The position numbers and the translations under genes were made by a program. Positions 7,889 through 16,202 of a stretch of DNA of 41,875 nt are shown here, one piece after another. Under the pieces are notes generated by a model, which saw only the letters and a list, made by a program, of their open reading frames with translations, did not search any database and had not been told where the DNA came from. The stretch comes from Pseudomonas fluorescens (GTDB lineage Bacteria > Pseudomonadota > Gammaproteobacteria > Pseudomonadales > Pseudomonadaceae). How positions within the stretch are numbered: the first letter of the stretch is position 1; every line of letters begins with the position of its first letter. The DNA lies in assembly GCF_018614775.1 (NCBI RefSeq), contig NZ_JAGGOF010000053.1, positions 1 through 41,875 on the forward strand, written 5' to 3'.

Positions 7889-9007
7889 TCAGGTCGCCTT
7901 GATCGGTTCCCAGGTGAGGGGTTGGATCTTTTCGGCTGGCTGGGCCCAGTTTTCTGCCAGGTTGATGTAATCCACCAGTTCTCTCAAGCGGCCGTGATTG
8001 CGGGCGGTGAAGTTGAATGCCAGTCGCGTCAGGTGGCTGAAGCGGGCTTCGTCGTGGTCTTCGTCGCTGTAGTCATGCTGGTGGAAACAGTCGTTCAGGC
8101 ACAGGTCGGCAAATTCCGCCTGCATTTGCTGGAGCGCCTGTTCGCTGAGCTTGTGATTCATGCGAATTACAAATTGATGCTTGAGCCAGCGACTGGAGTG
8201 GAAGTTGCGATAGAACTGGTTGATTTCTTCCACGGCGTCTTCGGCGTTGTACACCAGGCGTATCAATTTCATGTCCGTGGGCAGGATGTAGCGGTTTGCT
8301 TCCAACTGCTCGCGAATGAAATCGAGAGCGCCTTGCCAGAACTTGCCCCCCGGAACATCCAGCAGGACCACCGGTACCAGCGGGCTCTTACCGGTTTGCA
8401 CCAGCGTCAGAACCTCCAGTGCTTCGTCCAACGTGCCGAAACCGCCCGGGCAGAGCACCAGTGCGTCAGCTTCCTTGACGAAGAACAGTTTGCGGGTGAA
8501 GAAAAAGTGGAACGGCAGCAAGTTCGGCGTGCCTTCGACGGTAGGGTTTGCGTGTTGTTCGAAGGGCAGGGTGATATTGAATCCCAGGCTGTAGTCGCGT
8601 CCCGCGCCTTCATGAGCCGCGGCCATGATGCCGCCGCCAGCGCCGGTAATGACCATCATGTCCGAGCGGGCCAGCGCTGTCCCCAGTTCCCGGGCCAGGG
8701 CGTATAGCGGATGTTCGATGGGTGTTCGGGCCGAGCCGAAGACGGTGACCTTGCGCCGCCCCTTGAACTGTTCGAGGGAGCGGAATGCATGTTCCAGTTC
8801 CCGCAGGGCCTGAAGCGTAATCTTGGCATTCCAGCGGTTGTGATCTTCCTGGGCCATACGCAGTACGGTCAGGATCATGTCGCGGTAGATGGGGAGGTTT
8901 GGGCTGTTGGGTGAAACCAGGTTGAGTTGTTCTTCGACCTTGCGGGTGAGGTCGTGGCCGTGGTTCTCAAAATGACGACTGAGGAGGTCATTCGGTTTGT
9001 AAGGCAT
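7889..9007 (-). CDS. LOG-family Rossmann nucleotide-binding protein (PpnN-like)
   Basis: This 372-residue protein has the LOG-family signature: GSART at 91-95, the glycine-rich loop GAGGGIM at 122-128 and PGGFGTLDE at 187-195. Family members remove the base from nucleoside 5'-monophosphates; in bacteria PpnN (YgdH) does this under (p)ppGpp control. This one is shorter than the roughly 450-residue E. coli PpnN, and its N- and C-terminal extensions differ, so the exact substrate is uncertain. It converges on recX across the terminator at 7851-7882. Confidence 0.85.
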   Translation of the reverse strand: MPYKPNDLLSRHFENHGHDLTRKVEEQLNLVSPNSPNLPIYRDMILTVLRMAQEDHNRWNAKITLQALRELEHAFRSLEQFKGRRKVTVFGSARTPIEHPLYALARELGTALARSDMMVITGAGGGIMAAAHEGAGRDYSLGFNITLPFEQHANPTVEGTPNLLPFHFFFTRKLFFVKEADALVLCPGGFGTLDEALEVLTLVQTGKSPLVPVVLLDVPGGKFWQGALDFIREQLEANRYILPTDMKLIRLVYNAEDAVEEINQFYRNFHSSRWLKHQFVIRMNHKLSEQALQQMQAEFADLCLNDCFHQHDYSDEDHDEARFSHLTRLAFNFTARNHGRLRELVDYINLAENWAQPAEKIQPLTWEPIKAT

Positions 9008-9248
9008 TCAACTTCTCCTTCTTGGCAGGACGAATCCTGTTCCTCGTCCCAAACTTCGCTGCGTTGATCATGGCGCTCAAAAGTGACCGTTGGCAACCGC
9101 TGGATACATACGCGCGCCGCTCGTCAGATTGCCGGCCAGGCGCACGTTGCTCTGATTTACTGATTATCAAGCGTGGCAATGCAACAGGCGCTCAGGGCTG
9201 GGCGCCACGCGATGGATTGAAGGCAGAGCAGGCATGGAGGCAGGAGAG

Positions 9249-9440
9249 ATGAGGGTGACGCTGGAACTCGACAGGCAGTTGTACCTGACGTTGTTGGAAT
9301 CGGCTCAGGCCAATCGGGTGAGTCTGGAAGAGGAATGCTGTCGCCGACTGGAAGGGCGAACCTGGCGCTCGCGCTATCTACAGGCGCTGGTGGCGGAACT
9401 GCGCGCCGATGATGAACAGCGACGCGCGCGTCCGGATTGA
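9249..9440 (+). CDS. Small ribbon-helix-helix-like protein
   Basis: This is a 63-residue frame with AGGAG at 9241-9245. An in-frame ATG at 9234 is possible but has a poorer site. The start (RVTLELDRQLYLTLLESA, then VSLEEECCRRL) has the alternating strand followed by two helices seen in Arc/MetJ-type DNA-binding proteins. The tail is basic and arginine-rich. No toxin gene lies beside it. Its stop codon directly abuts the stop of the converging gene at 9441. The fold is inferred from pattern only and the function is unknown. Confidence 0.6.
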   Translation: MRVTLELDRQLYLTLLESAQANRVSLEEECCRRLEGRTWRSRYLQALVAELRADDEQRRARPD

Positions 9441-9863
9441 TTACTTCTTCGTCTTGGCCGGTTTCGGGCAATCCGATTCCTGGAAGCGTTCGGTCGCAAC
9501 CGGACGGTTGGTCTTAACTTCGGTGAACTCGTAGCGCATCGTCGCGCCCTTGGCCATCAACTTGCGAAAGCCCGGGTTGGTGCACACCGTGGAGCCCAAT
9601 TGGAAATACACGGCTTTGGGGTCGGCGCGCATTTTCTGAGCGTGGCTGCTTTGCACGCTGAGGTGGTTGATCAGCTCGGTGCCTTCGACGGTGTAACCCT
9701 GGTCGAGAATATCTTCGTTGATCGCCCGCGGCGTGCCGACGCTGCTTTCCTTGGCAACGTTCTGCAGCATCTTGTTCAGTTCGAGTTCTTTCAGCGAGGC
9801 AGCCTGAGCGCTGAAGGACGTCGCCAGCAGAACGGCAACGGTAGGGACGATAAGGCGCAACAT
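9441..9863 (-). CDS. PA3611-like quorum-sensing-regulated virulence factor family protein
   Basis: This 140-residue protein has a clear signal peptide (MLRLIVPTVAVLLATSFSAQA, cleavage near residue 22), so it is probably periplasmic or exported. I recognise it as the PA3611 family, described in P. aeruginosa as quorum-sensing regulated; the biochemical role is unknown. Two cysteines in the mature part (in VCTNPGF and SDCPKP) could form a disulfide. A longer upstream in-frame start to 10046 is rejected because only the ATG at 9863 has a good AGGAG site and a signal peptide. Confidence 0.75.
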   Translation of the reverse strand: MLRLIVPTVAVLLATSFSAQAASLKELELNKMLQNVAKESSVGTPRAINEDILDQGYTVEGTELINHLSVQSSHAQKMRADPKAVYFQLGSTVCTNPGFRKLMAKGATMRYEFTEVKTNRPVATERFQESDCPKPAKTKK

Positions 9864-10047
9864 GAAACTCTCCTGGTTCAGTGACTGGTGGTTCGACCCA
9901 TCACATGACTGTGCGTTCAGTGGCCGGGAATTATAGGGGAGCTCGGGTGGACGGTACAGGCTTGCGCGCTCTGGTAGACTGCCGGCCTTTATTGCCCTGC
10001 CGAGTGTTGTTCGTGTCCAGTCCCTTTGTTCGTCGACGTCGCCCACG

Positions 10048-10794
10048 ATGAATCACGCCCCTAACGCCGTCGCCCGCCTGCGCGACCAGCGTATCGACGA
10101 AGGCATCAAGCCAATTCAGGCCCGTGGCTGGCGTGCGCCCCGTTGCAGCGCCTGCCGGGTGATCGAGAGCCATTGCCTGTGTGCCTGGCGGCCGAGCGTG
10201 GAGACCCGTTCGGGGATCTGCCTGATCATGACCAACAAGGAAGTGTTCAAACCGAGCAATACCGGTTGGCTGATTGCCGACGTGGTGCGTGACAATCATG
10301 CGTTCATCTGGTCGCGCACCGAAGTCGACGAGCAACTGCTGGCGCTGCTGAACGACCCGCAATGGCAACCGTACCTGGTGTTTCCTGGCGAATACGTCGA
10401 ACCCTCCCGGGTGACCCACACGGTTGACCTCGATCAGTCCAGGCGCCCGCTGTTCATTCTGCTGGACGCGACCTGGACGGAGGCGCGCAAGATCTTCCGT
10501 AAAAGCCCGTATTTCGACCGGCTGCCGATCCTGAGCCTGATGCCCGACAAGCTGTCGCGCTATCGCTTGCGCCGTTCGACCCGCAGCGAGCATCTGTGCA
10601 CCGCCGAAGTGGCAGCGTTGTGCCTGGAACTGGCCGGGGACAGCGATGCCGCGTCGGCGCTGGACGCCTATTTCGATGTGTTCAGCCAGCATTACCTGGG
10701 TGCCAAACGCCAGCAGGAGGTGAATGTGTCGACCCCGGCTCACGCCGAGCTGCTGCCCTTCATTCAGACTGAGTCAGCGGTGTTGGCCCAATAG
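10048..10794 (+). CDS. DTW-domain tRNA-uridine aminocarboxypropyltransferase
   Basis: This 248-residue protein belongs to the DTW family (E. coli TapT/YfiP and relatives), which transfers the aminocarboxypropyl group of S-adenosylmethionine to uridine in tRNA to form acp3U. Four cysteines near the start (C33, C36, C43, C45) form a likely metal-binding knuckle. The signature appears as DATW at 140-143 inside LLDATWTEARKIF. The target uridine position cannot be told from sequence. The last 25 residues are variable. Confidence 0.85.
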   Translation: MNHAPNAVARLRDQRIDEGIKPIQARGWRAPRCSACRVIESHCLCAWRPSVETRSGICLIMTNKEVFKPSNTGWLIADVVRDNHAFIWSRTEVDEQLLALLNDPQWQPYLVFPGEYVEPSRVTHTVDLDQSRRPLFILLDATWTEARKIFRKSPYFDRLPILSLMPDKLSRYRLRRSTRSEHLCTAEVAALCLELAGDSDAASALDAYFDVFSQHYLGAKRQQEVNVSTPAHAELLPFIQTESAVLAQ

Positions 10795-11007
10795 TGGCCC
10801 ATACTCGACACACGGGTGGCCGTGCGGCTTGACCACCCCGGCTTCGCTGGGCATGCTTGGCGCCGACCCGGGTGCGGCCCAAGTTTGAAGCGCTGTGTTT
10901 GGCGCCGAACGTGCCCCGCGGATGCTGCTGCATCGGTGGCGTCATGAGTTGTTTTGGTGAGGCGCGAATGCATCGGGCCTGCCATTAAAAACAGGATCAT
11001 TGAAAAA

Positions 11008-11661
11008 ATGGCCACATACGAAATCCTGATTGCCGATGACCACCCGCTCTTTCGCAGCGCGTTGCATCAGGCAGTGACCCTGGGCCTGGGCCCGGATGTC
11101 CGGTTGACGGAGGTGGCCAGTATCGCGGAGCTGGAAGCCCGGCTGACGGAAAAGGCTGATTGGGACCTGGTCCTGCTGGACTTGAACATGCCCGGTGCCT
11201 ACGGCTTTTCGGGCCTGGTGCTGTTGCGCGGCCAGTACCCGCAGATTCCCGTGGTGATGGTGTCGGCCCAGGAAGAAGCGTCGGTCATGGTCAAGGCCCG
11301 CGAGTTCGGGGCCAGTGGGTTCATCCCCAAATCCAGCTCCCTCGAGATGATCCAGAAGGCTGTGAAAGCGGTGCTCGATGGCGATGTGTCCTGGCCGCCT
11401 CAGGCGTTCGAAGCTGTGAGCGTGTCCGAAGAAGCCAAGGCCGCCAGCGCGGGCCTGGCCAGCCTGACGCCGCAGCAATTCCGGGTGTTGACCATGGTTT
11501 GCGAAGGCCTGCTGAACAAGCAGATTGCCTATGAATTGAACGTATCGGAGGCCACCATCAAGGCCCATGTGACCGCGATCTTTCGCAAGCTGAATGTGCG
11601 TACTCGGACCCAGGCGGCCCTGCTGCTGCAACAACTTGAGTCAATTTCACCGCAGTCTTAA
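11008..11661 (+). CDS. erdR: LuxR-type response regulator ErdR
   Basis: This 217-residue regulator has a receiver domain (acidic D10/D11, phospho-acceptor D58 in LLDLNMP, conserved Lys in FIPKSSS) and a C-terminal LuxR helix-turn-helix (LTPQQFRVLTMVCEGLLNKQIAYEL). In pseudomonads ErdR works with the sensor MxtR and controls ethanol and acetate use, including acsA. Identification rests on sequence feel and on the dgkA neighbour. No histidine kinase is adjacent. The ATG at 11008 is preferred to an in-frame upstream start at 10954 because the receiver starts there. Confidence 0.85.
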   Translation: MATYEILIADDHPLFRSALHQAVTLGLGPDVRLTEVASIAELEARLTEKADWDLVLLDLNMPGAYGFSGLVLLRGQYPQIPVVMVSAQEEASVMVKAREFGASGFIPKSSSLEMIQKAVKAVLDGDVSWPPQAFEAVSVSEEAKAASAGLASLTPQQFRVLTMVCEGLLNKQIAYELNVSEATIKAHVTAIFRKLNVRTRTQAALLLQQLESISPQS

Positions 11662-11732
11662 TGGTCTGGTTCACGCTTTTTTGACCGGATTTGAATTAGC
11701 TTCTCCACTCCTTTTCGATCAGTGCCTACTCT

Positions 11733-12095
11733 ATGTCACCTTTCAAAGGCCAAACCGGCCTGAAACGCATCCTCAACGCCTCTGGCTATTCCCTGGACGG
11801 GCTGCGCGCCGCGTTTGTCGGTGAAGCGGCGTTCCGTCAATTGGTACTGCTCAATGTCGTCCTGATTCCGTTGTCGTTCTTCCTGAACGTCAGCCGCGTC
11901 GAGCAGGCGCTGCTGATTGCCGTCTGCCTGCTGGCATTGATCGTCGAGTTGCTCAACTCGGCGGTGGAAGCAGCCATCGACCGCATCTCCCTGGAGCTGC
12001 ATCCGTTGTCGAAAAACGCCAAGGACATGGGCAGCGCTGCCCAGCTCGTCGCCCTGACGATGATCGCCTTGGTCTGGGGTGTGGTGCTGCTCTAA
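11733..12095 (+). CDS. dgkA: Diacylglycerol kinase DgkA
   Basis: This 120-residue membrane protein has three predicted membrane segments. Catalytic or ATP-binding residues match the E. coli enzyme: E31, E72, N75 (in VELLNSAVEAAIDR) and E79, with NAKDMGSA at 95-102. It phosphorylates diacylglycerol left over from periplasmic glucan synthesis, returning it as phosphatidate. It follows erdR after 71 bases and may share its transcript. Confidence 0.95.
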   Translation: MSPFKGQTGLKRILNASGYSLDGLRAAFVGEAAFRQLVLLNVVLIPLSFFLNVSRVEQALLIAVCLLALIVELLNSAVEAAIDRISLELHPLSKNAKDMGSAAQLVALTMIALVWGVVLL

Positions 12096-12099
12096 TCCC

Positions 12100-13026
12100 T
12101 CAGGCAATGGTCGGCAGCACGATTTCGTCGCTGCGCTGGACCCCGGCGGTGAAGGCCCGACACAGCTCGAGGAATTCACGCATGGCCGAGGTCTGGTATT
12201 TCTGTTTGTGCCAGATGAAGTAGAACTGGCGCGCCAGGTCCATGTCCGGGGTTTCCACCGCGACCAGGCTGCCGCGCCGGAAGGCATCGCGCAGGGCCAG
12301 GCGAGAAATGCAGCCGATGCCCAGGCCGGATTCCACGGCGCGCTTGATGGCTTCGGTGTGCTCCAGTTCCAGGCGGATGTTCAGTGCGCTGCGGTGGTGG
12401 CGCATGGCTTGGTCGAAGGTCAGCCGAGTGCCTGAACCCTGTTCCCGCAGAATCCACGCTTGATGGGTCAGTTCCTCCATGCTCGCCTGGCCGCGCTGGG
12501 CCAGGGGGTGTTGGGGGGCGCAGAACACCACCAGTTCGTCCTCGACCCAGCTCTGCACCTCAATGTCGGGATGGTTGCAATCGCCTTCGATCAGACCCAG
12601 ATCAATTTCATAGTGGGCTACCTGGTGCACGATATTGGCTGTGTTCTGCACATGCAGCTTCACTTGGCTTTCCGGATGGCGCTGCATGAAGCCGCCGATC
12701 AACAGGGTTGCCAGGTAGTTGCCGATGGTCAATGTGGCGCCAACCGCCAGTGAGCCAAAGCCGGACTTGCCGTTGAGCAGGTCCTCGATCTCCTTGGCCT
12801 GGTCCAGCAGCGCCACCGCCTGGGGCAGCAGCTGCTTGCCAAGGGCGTTGAGGCTCAGGCGCTTGCCAGCGCGGTCGAACAATTGGCAGCTTGATTGCCG
12901 CTCCAGTTCGGTGATGGAGGTGCTGGCCGCCGACTGCGACAGGTTGAGCAGGCCCGCAGCACGGGACACGCTTTCCTGCTGGGCGACGGCGACGAAGACT
13001 TGAAGTTGACGTAGAGTAAATCGCAT
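12100..13026 (-). CDS. finR: LysR-type regulator FinR
   Basis: This 308-residue LysR regulator has an N-terminal helix-turn-helix (MRFTLRQLQVFVAVAQQES) and a C-terminal effector domain. It is divergent from fpr, the arrangement known for FinR in Pseudomonas, where it activates ferredoxin-NADP reductase under superoxide or iron stress. The longer frame to 13155 is rejected because the HTH begins at the ATG at 13026. Its 3' end lies four bases from the dgkA stop, so the two genes converge with almost no spacer. Confidence 0.88.
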   Translation of the reverse strand: MRFTLRQLQVFVAVAQQESVSRAAGLLNLSQSAASTSITELERQSSCQLFDRAGKRLSLNALGKQLLPQAVALLDQAKEIEDLLNGKSGFGSLAVGATLTIGNYLATLLIGGFMQRHPESQVKLHVQNTANIVHQVAHYEIDLGLIEGDCNHPDIEVQSWVEDELVVFCAPQHPLAQRGQASMEELTHQAWILREQGSGTRLTFDQAMRHHRSALNIRLELEHTEAIKRAVESGLGIGCISRLALRDAFRRGSLVAVETPDMDLARQFYFIWHKQKYQTSAMREFLELCRAFTAGVQRSDEIVLPTIA

Positions 13027-13038
13027 ATCTATATAACC

Positions 13039-13051
13039 GATAACCCTTATC
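13039..13051. promoter_or_regulatory. Candidate FinR operator between finR and fpr
   Basis: GATAA-CCC-TTATC is a perfect inverted repeat in the AT-rich 121-base divergent gap, 12 bases from the finR start. LysR regulators typically bind such dyads and regulate both sides. The link to FinR is inferred. Confidence 0.5.
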
Positions 13052-13147
13052 TTAATAATCCAGTTAACAGATATTGTCGTCGCCATTAGAATGCGATGCA
13101 AATGCGCATATAACGACGCAGGCATCATTCCCAGGAGTCCCACGTAC

Positions 13148-13927
13148 ATGAGCAATATGAACCACGAGCGTGTCCTCAGTGTTCATCACTGGAACGACAC
13201 TCTGTTCAGCTTCAAGTGCACCCGCGATCCGGGCCTGCGCTTCGAGAACGGTCAGTTCGTGATGATCGGCCTGCAGCAGCCCAACGGCCGCCCGCTTATG
13301 CGCGCTTACTCGATTGCCAGCCCGAACTGGGAAGAGCATCTCGAATTCTTCAGCATCAAGGTGCCCGATGGCCCGCTGACTTCCCAGCTGCAGCACCTGA
13401 AGGAAGGCGACGAGATCATCATCAGCAAGAAGCCCACCGGCACCTTGGTGCTGGACGATCTCAAGCCCGGCAAGCATTTGTACCTGCTCAGCACCGGCAC
13501 CGGCCTGGCGCCGTTCATGAGCGTCATCCAGGATCCGGAAACCTACGAGCGTTTCGAAAAAGTGATCCTGTGCCACGGCGTGCGCTACGTCAATGAAGTC
13601 GCCTACCGCGAGTTCATCACCGAACACCTGCCGCAGAACGAGTTCTTCGGCGAAGCACTGCGTGAAAAGCTGATCTACTACCCGACCGTGACGCGCGAGC
13701 CCTTCGAAAACGAAGGCCGCCTGACTGACCTGATGCGCAGTGGCAAGCTGTTCAGCGACATCGGCCTGCCGCCGATCAACCCGCAGGATGACCGCGCCAT
13801 GCTGTGCGGCAGCCCGAGCATGCTCGACGAAACCAGCGAAGTGCTCAACAGCTTCGGCCTGACCGTTTCGCCGCGTATGCGTGAGCCGGGTGATTACCTG
13901 ATCGAGCGGGCGTTTGTAGAGAAGTAA
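13148..13927 (+). CDS. fpr: Ferredoxin/flavodoxin-NADP+ reductase
   Basis: This 259-residue FAD enzyme passes electrons between NADPH and ferredoxin or flavodoxin. It has the FAD motif RAYSIAS at 52-58, the NADP-binding motif STGTGLAPF at 115-123, and the short C-terminal end (ERAFVEK) of bacterial Fpr. The ATG at 13148 with AGGAG at 13133-13137 is chosen over a longer frame from 13091. It is divergent from finR. Confidence 0.95.
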   Translation: MSNMNHERVLSVHHWNDTLFSFKCTRDPGLRFENGQFVMIGLQQPNGRPLMRAYSIASPNWEEHLEFFSIKVPDGPLTSQLQHLKEGDEIIISKKPTGTLVLDDLKPGKHLYLLSTGTGLAPFMSVIQDPETYERFEKVILCHGVRYVNEVAYREFITEHLPQNEFFGEALREKLIYYPTVTREPFENEGRLTDLMRSGKLFSDIGLPPINPQDDRAMLCGSPSMLDETSEVLNSFGLTVSPRMREPGDYLIERAFVEK

Positions 13928-13958
13928 CCTGTAAGATTTGCAGTGGATGACAGGCCGT

Positions 13959-14038
13959 CATCGCGAGCAGGCTCGCTCCCACAGGGTTTCGTGCATCGCC
14001 ACAAATCAAGTGTGGGAGCGAGCCTGCTCGCGATGGCC
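13959..14038. repeat. REP pair (REPIN), inverted
   Basis: Two REP units face each other at 13959-13986 and 14011-14038, separated by 24 bases. They lie downstream of fpr and could form a long hairpin that protects the 3' end of the message. Confidence 0.85.
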
Positions 14039-14065
14039 GCGACTCGGTCTGTCTTAAGGCCTCAC

Positions 14066-14109
14066 AAAAAAAGCCCGCGTTGCCTTTATCAGGCAGCGCG
14101 GACTTTTTC
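14066..14109. terminator. Bidirectional terminator between fpr and trmO
   Basis: A stem AGCCCGCGTTGCC / GGCAGCGCGGACT is flanked by A and T runs. It sits between converging genes and can serve both. Confidence 0.85.
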
Positions 14110-14118
14110 GTTTCTGGC

Positions 14119-14817
14119 TTATCGCTCGGCAGGAACGACTTCCAATACCCGGATCAACCCCGGCTGCGGGTAATGCCAGCGCACGTCCAGGTCCCAGAAT
14201 TGCGCACCGTATTCCCGTTCGGCGGTTGGTGTCTGGTACGCCGGACGGGGATCCTGGGCCAGGCATTGTTCGATCAGCTCCACCAAGGGCTCCTCCAGGC
14301 GTGTCGCATGGTCACGGGCCTGGAGCAGGGCTGCATCCGTCCATTGCACAGGAATCAGCTCGGGCGCTGCGCTGGCGATGGCATTGGACGCCGAACCGAT
14401 GATGTCGGCGTAGGGCACGTAGGGCTTGATGTCCAGCACCGGCGTGCCGTCCAGCAAATCGATGCCCGAGAGCCACAGGCGCCCGGCTTCAACCCGCTCC
14501 AGCTTCACCACCGACTGGCCGATGCCGTTAGGACGGTGGGTGGCGCGGGTGGCAAACACGCCCATGGACTTGTTGCCGCCCAGGCGTGGCGGTCGCACTT
14601 TCAGTCGCGGCTTGTCTTCAAGGGCCTGATGAAACAGGAACAACAGCCAGACATGACTGACCTGCTCCAGGCCCTGCACCGCATTCCCCTGGTCGAACGG
14701 CGCCACCAACTCCAGCACACCGCGTGCGGCGGGGGCCAGTTGTGGTTGGCGGGGGATGGCGAACTTCTCCTTGAAGCAGGAGCGGACGAAGCCGATGGGG
14801 GAGACGGTATGGGTCAT
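14119..14817 (-). CDS. trmO: tRNA (t6A37) N6-methyltransferase TrmO (TsaA family)
   Basis: This 232-residue protein has the TsaA/TrmO beta-barrel pattern. Early FVRSCFKEKFAIPRQP, then SHVWLLFLFH and RATHRPNGIGQSVVKL are conserved landmarks. TrmO methylates N6-threonylcarbamoyladenosine at position 37 of threonine tRNA using S-adenosylmethionine. The length is normal for the E. coli type. The gap to the upstream DUF1456 gene holds an AGCTT-type repeat. Confidence 0.88.
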   Translation of the reverse strand: MTHTVSPIGFVRSCFKEKFAIPRQPQLAPAARGVLELVAPFDQGNAVQGLEQVSHVWLLFLFHQALEDKPRLKVRPPRLGGNKSMGVFATRATHRPNGIGQSVVKLERVEAGRLWLSGIDLLDGTPVLDIKPYVPYADIIGSASNAIASAAPELIPVQWTDAALLQARDHATRLEEPLVELIEQCLAQDPRPAYQTPTAEREYGAQFWDLDVRWHYPQPGLIRVLEVVPAER

Positions 14818-14829
14818 GTCGGGAGCCCC

Positions 14830-14877
14830 AAGCTACAAGCTGCAAGTCGCAAGCTTTGAACTTGCCGCTTGAAGCTT
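14830..14877. repeat. AGCTTGCAAG-type intergenic repeat
   Basis: Tandem and inverted short units (AAGCTACAAGCTGCAAG, then CTTGAAGC) fill the gap between trmO and the DUF1456 gene. A related copy is at 34065-34131. It differs from the GTGGGAG REP family. Confidence 0.6.
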
Positions 14878-14888
14878 TTGGCTGTTGT

Positions 14889-15350
14889 TTAAGCTCTGAC
14901 GCGCAGCGTCAGCCCCTTGAGGAAGTTGCGCAGCAACTGGTCGCCACACGGGCGGTAGTTGGTGTGGCCGAACTTGCGGAACAGCGCGCTCAGTTCCGGC
15001 TTGGACACCGGGAACTCTGCGGCCTTGAGGATGGCGTGCATGTCGTCTTCCTTCAGTTCGAAGGCCACTCGCAGTTTCTTGAGGATGATGTTGTTGGTCA
15101 CCGGCACTTCGATGGGCTGCGGCGCCCGGCTTTCATCCTTGCCGCGCTTGAAGATCACCAGGCCATCGAGGAAATGCGCCATGACGTCGTCAGGGCAGAA
15201 CACGAAGCCTTCTTCCTCGTCTTTCTTGAGATAGCCGGCCAGGTCCGCCAGGGTCACTTCCAGGCCGCCGAGCTTGATGATCTCGATGACTTTCTTGTCG
15301 CTGATGTCGAGCATGTAGCGCACGCTGCGCAGTACGTCGTTGTGAATCAT
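14889..15350 (-). CDS. DUF1456 family protein (YehS-like)
   Basis: This 153-residue protein has two copies of the DUF1456 module. The first begins MIHNDVLRSVRYMLD; the second, about residues 78-145, begins NNIILKKLRVAFEL. Each copy is followed by a hydrophobic helix and an acidic loop. The family is widespread in gammaproteobacteria and its function is unknown. The start at 15350 is chosen over 15368 because it matches the family's usual opening. It lies downstream of the RsuA-like gene on the same strand, 60 bases away. Confidence 0.82.
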   Translation of the reverse strand: MIHNDVLRSVRYMLDISDKKVIEIIKLGGLEVTLADLAGYLKKDEEEGFVFCPDDVMAHFLDGLVIFKRGKDESRAPQPIEVPVTNNIILKKLRVAFELKEDDMHAILKAAEFPVSKPELSALFRKFGHTNYRPCGDQLLRNFLKGLTLRVRA

Positions 15351-15409
15351 GTGGGCAATCCTGATCAATCGGCAGTGGGCGCCTCAGCGGGGTGCGGCGC
15401 CGAAAAAAT

Positions 15410-16120
15410 TTAGAACTTCTCTTTGGCGGACAGATAGCGCCACTGGCCCAGCGGCACCTTGCCGATGGACACGCCGCCAATGCGGATGCGGCGAATGGCG
15501 ACCACCTTGAGGCCGACCGCCTGGCAAAACAGCGCGATCACGCCCGGTTGCGGGTTCTTCATGGCGAAGCGCAGGCGGTTCTCGTTCTGCCAGCTGGCCT
15601 TGACCGCCGGCAGCTCCTTACCCTTGTAGGTCAGGCCATGGTTCAGGCGGTTGAGGCCGTGGGCGACCATCTCGCCTTCGACTTCCACCACGTATTCCTG
15701 TTCGATCTTGGCGGCGTCGGCGGTGAGCTTGCGCAAGATTTTCCAGTCCTGGGTGAACACCAACAGTCCGCTGGCGTTGGCCTGCAGGTCGGCGCTGGCG
15801 GTCAGGCGCAGGAAATGGCCCTTGAGCGGGCGCTTGCCGAAGCGATGTTCTTCGCTCAGGGTTTCCGGCCCCAGGGACGCCATGGCGGTGTCCACGTCCG
15901 TGCCGGCCGGGACGTTCAACAGCAGGGTCACCGGTTCCGGCGCGGTGGCCTTGGCCTCAGGGTCGAGGGCGACCTGTTCGGTGGTGACCTTGAACTGCGG
16001 TTCATCGATCACTTCACCGTCCACGGTGACCCAGCCGCCCTCAATGAACAGCTCAGCCTCCCGACGGGAACAGCCGACGAGTTCGATGAGGCGTTTGGAG
16101 AGACGAATCGGGTCAGTCAT
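15410..16120 (-). CDS. RsuA/RluF-like S4-domain protein, catalytic Asp apparently replaced
   Basis: This 236-residue protein has an N-terminal S4 RNA-binding domain (residues 6-50) and the fold landmarks of the RsuA/RluF pseudouridine synthases, including the C-terminal IGGVSIGKVPLGQWRYL. The motif that normally reads GRLD-x-D-T-x-GL appears as ADLQANASGL at 110-119, placing Gln113 where the catalytic Asp should be. It is usually annotated as an rRNA pseudouridine synthase, but the enzyme role is doubtful here. An in-frame start at 16186 is rejected; the ATG at 16120 begins the S4 domain. Confidence 0.8.
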   Translation of the reverse strand: MTDPIRLSKRLIELVGCSRREAELFIEGGWVTVDGEVIDEPQFKVTTEQVALDPEAKATAPEPVTLLLNVPAGTDVDTAMASLGPETLSEEHRFGKRPLKGHFLRLTASADLQANASGLLVFTQDWKILRKLTADAAKIEQEYVVEVEGEMVAHGLNRLNHGLTYKGKELPAVKASWQNENRLRFAMKNPQPGVIALFCQAVGLKVVAIRRIRIGGVSIGKVPLGQWRYLSAKEKF

Positions 16121-16202
16121 GACAGGGCCGTAACAAAAAGAGGGTGGGCATTGTACCTGCCTGGCGCCGGTTAATCGCGGGTCCATTTGCGCCGTGTGGC
16201 TT

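Noticed and set aside
10795..11007. Possible small gene between the DTW gene and erdR
   Set aside because: No frame has a ribosome site or coherent composition; it is most likely the erdR promoter region.
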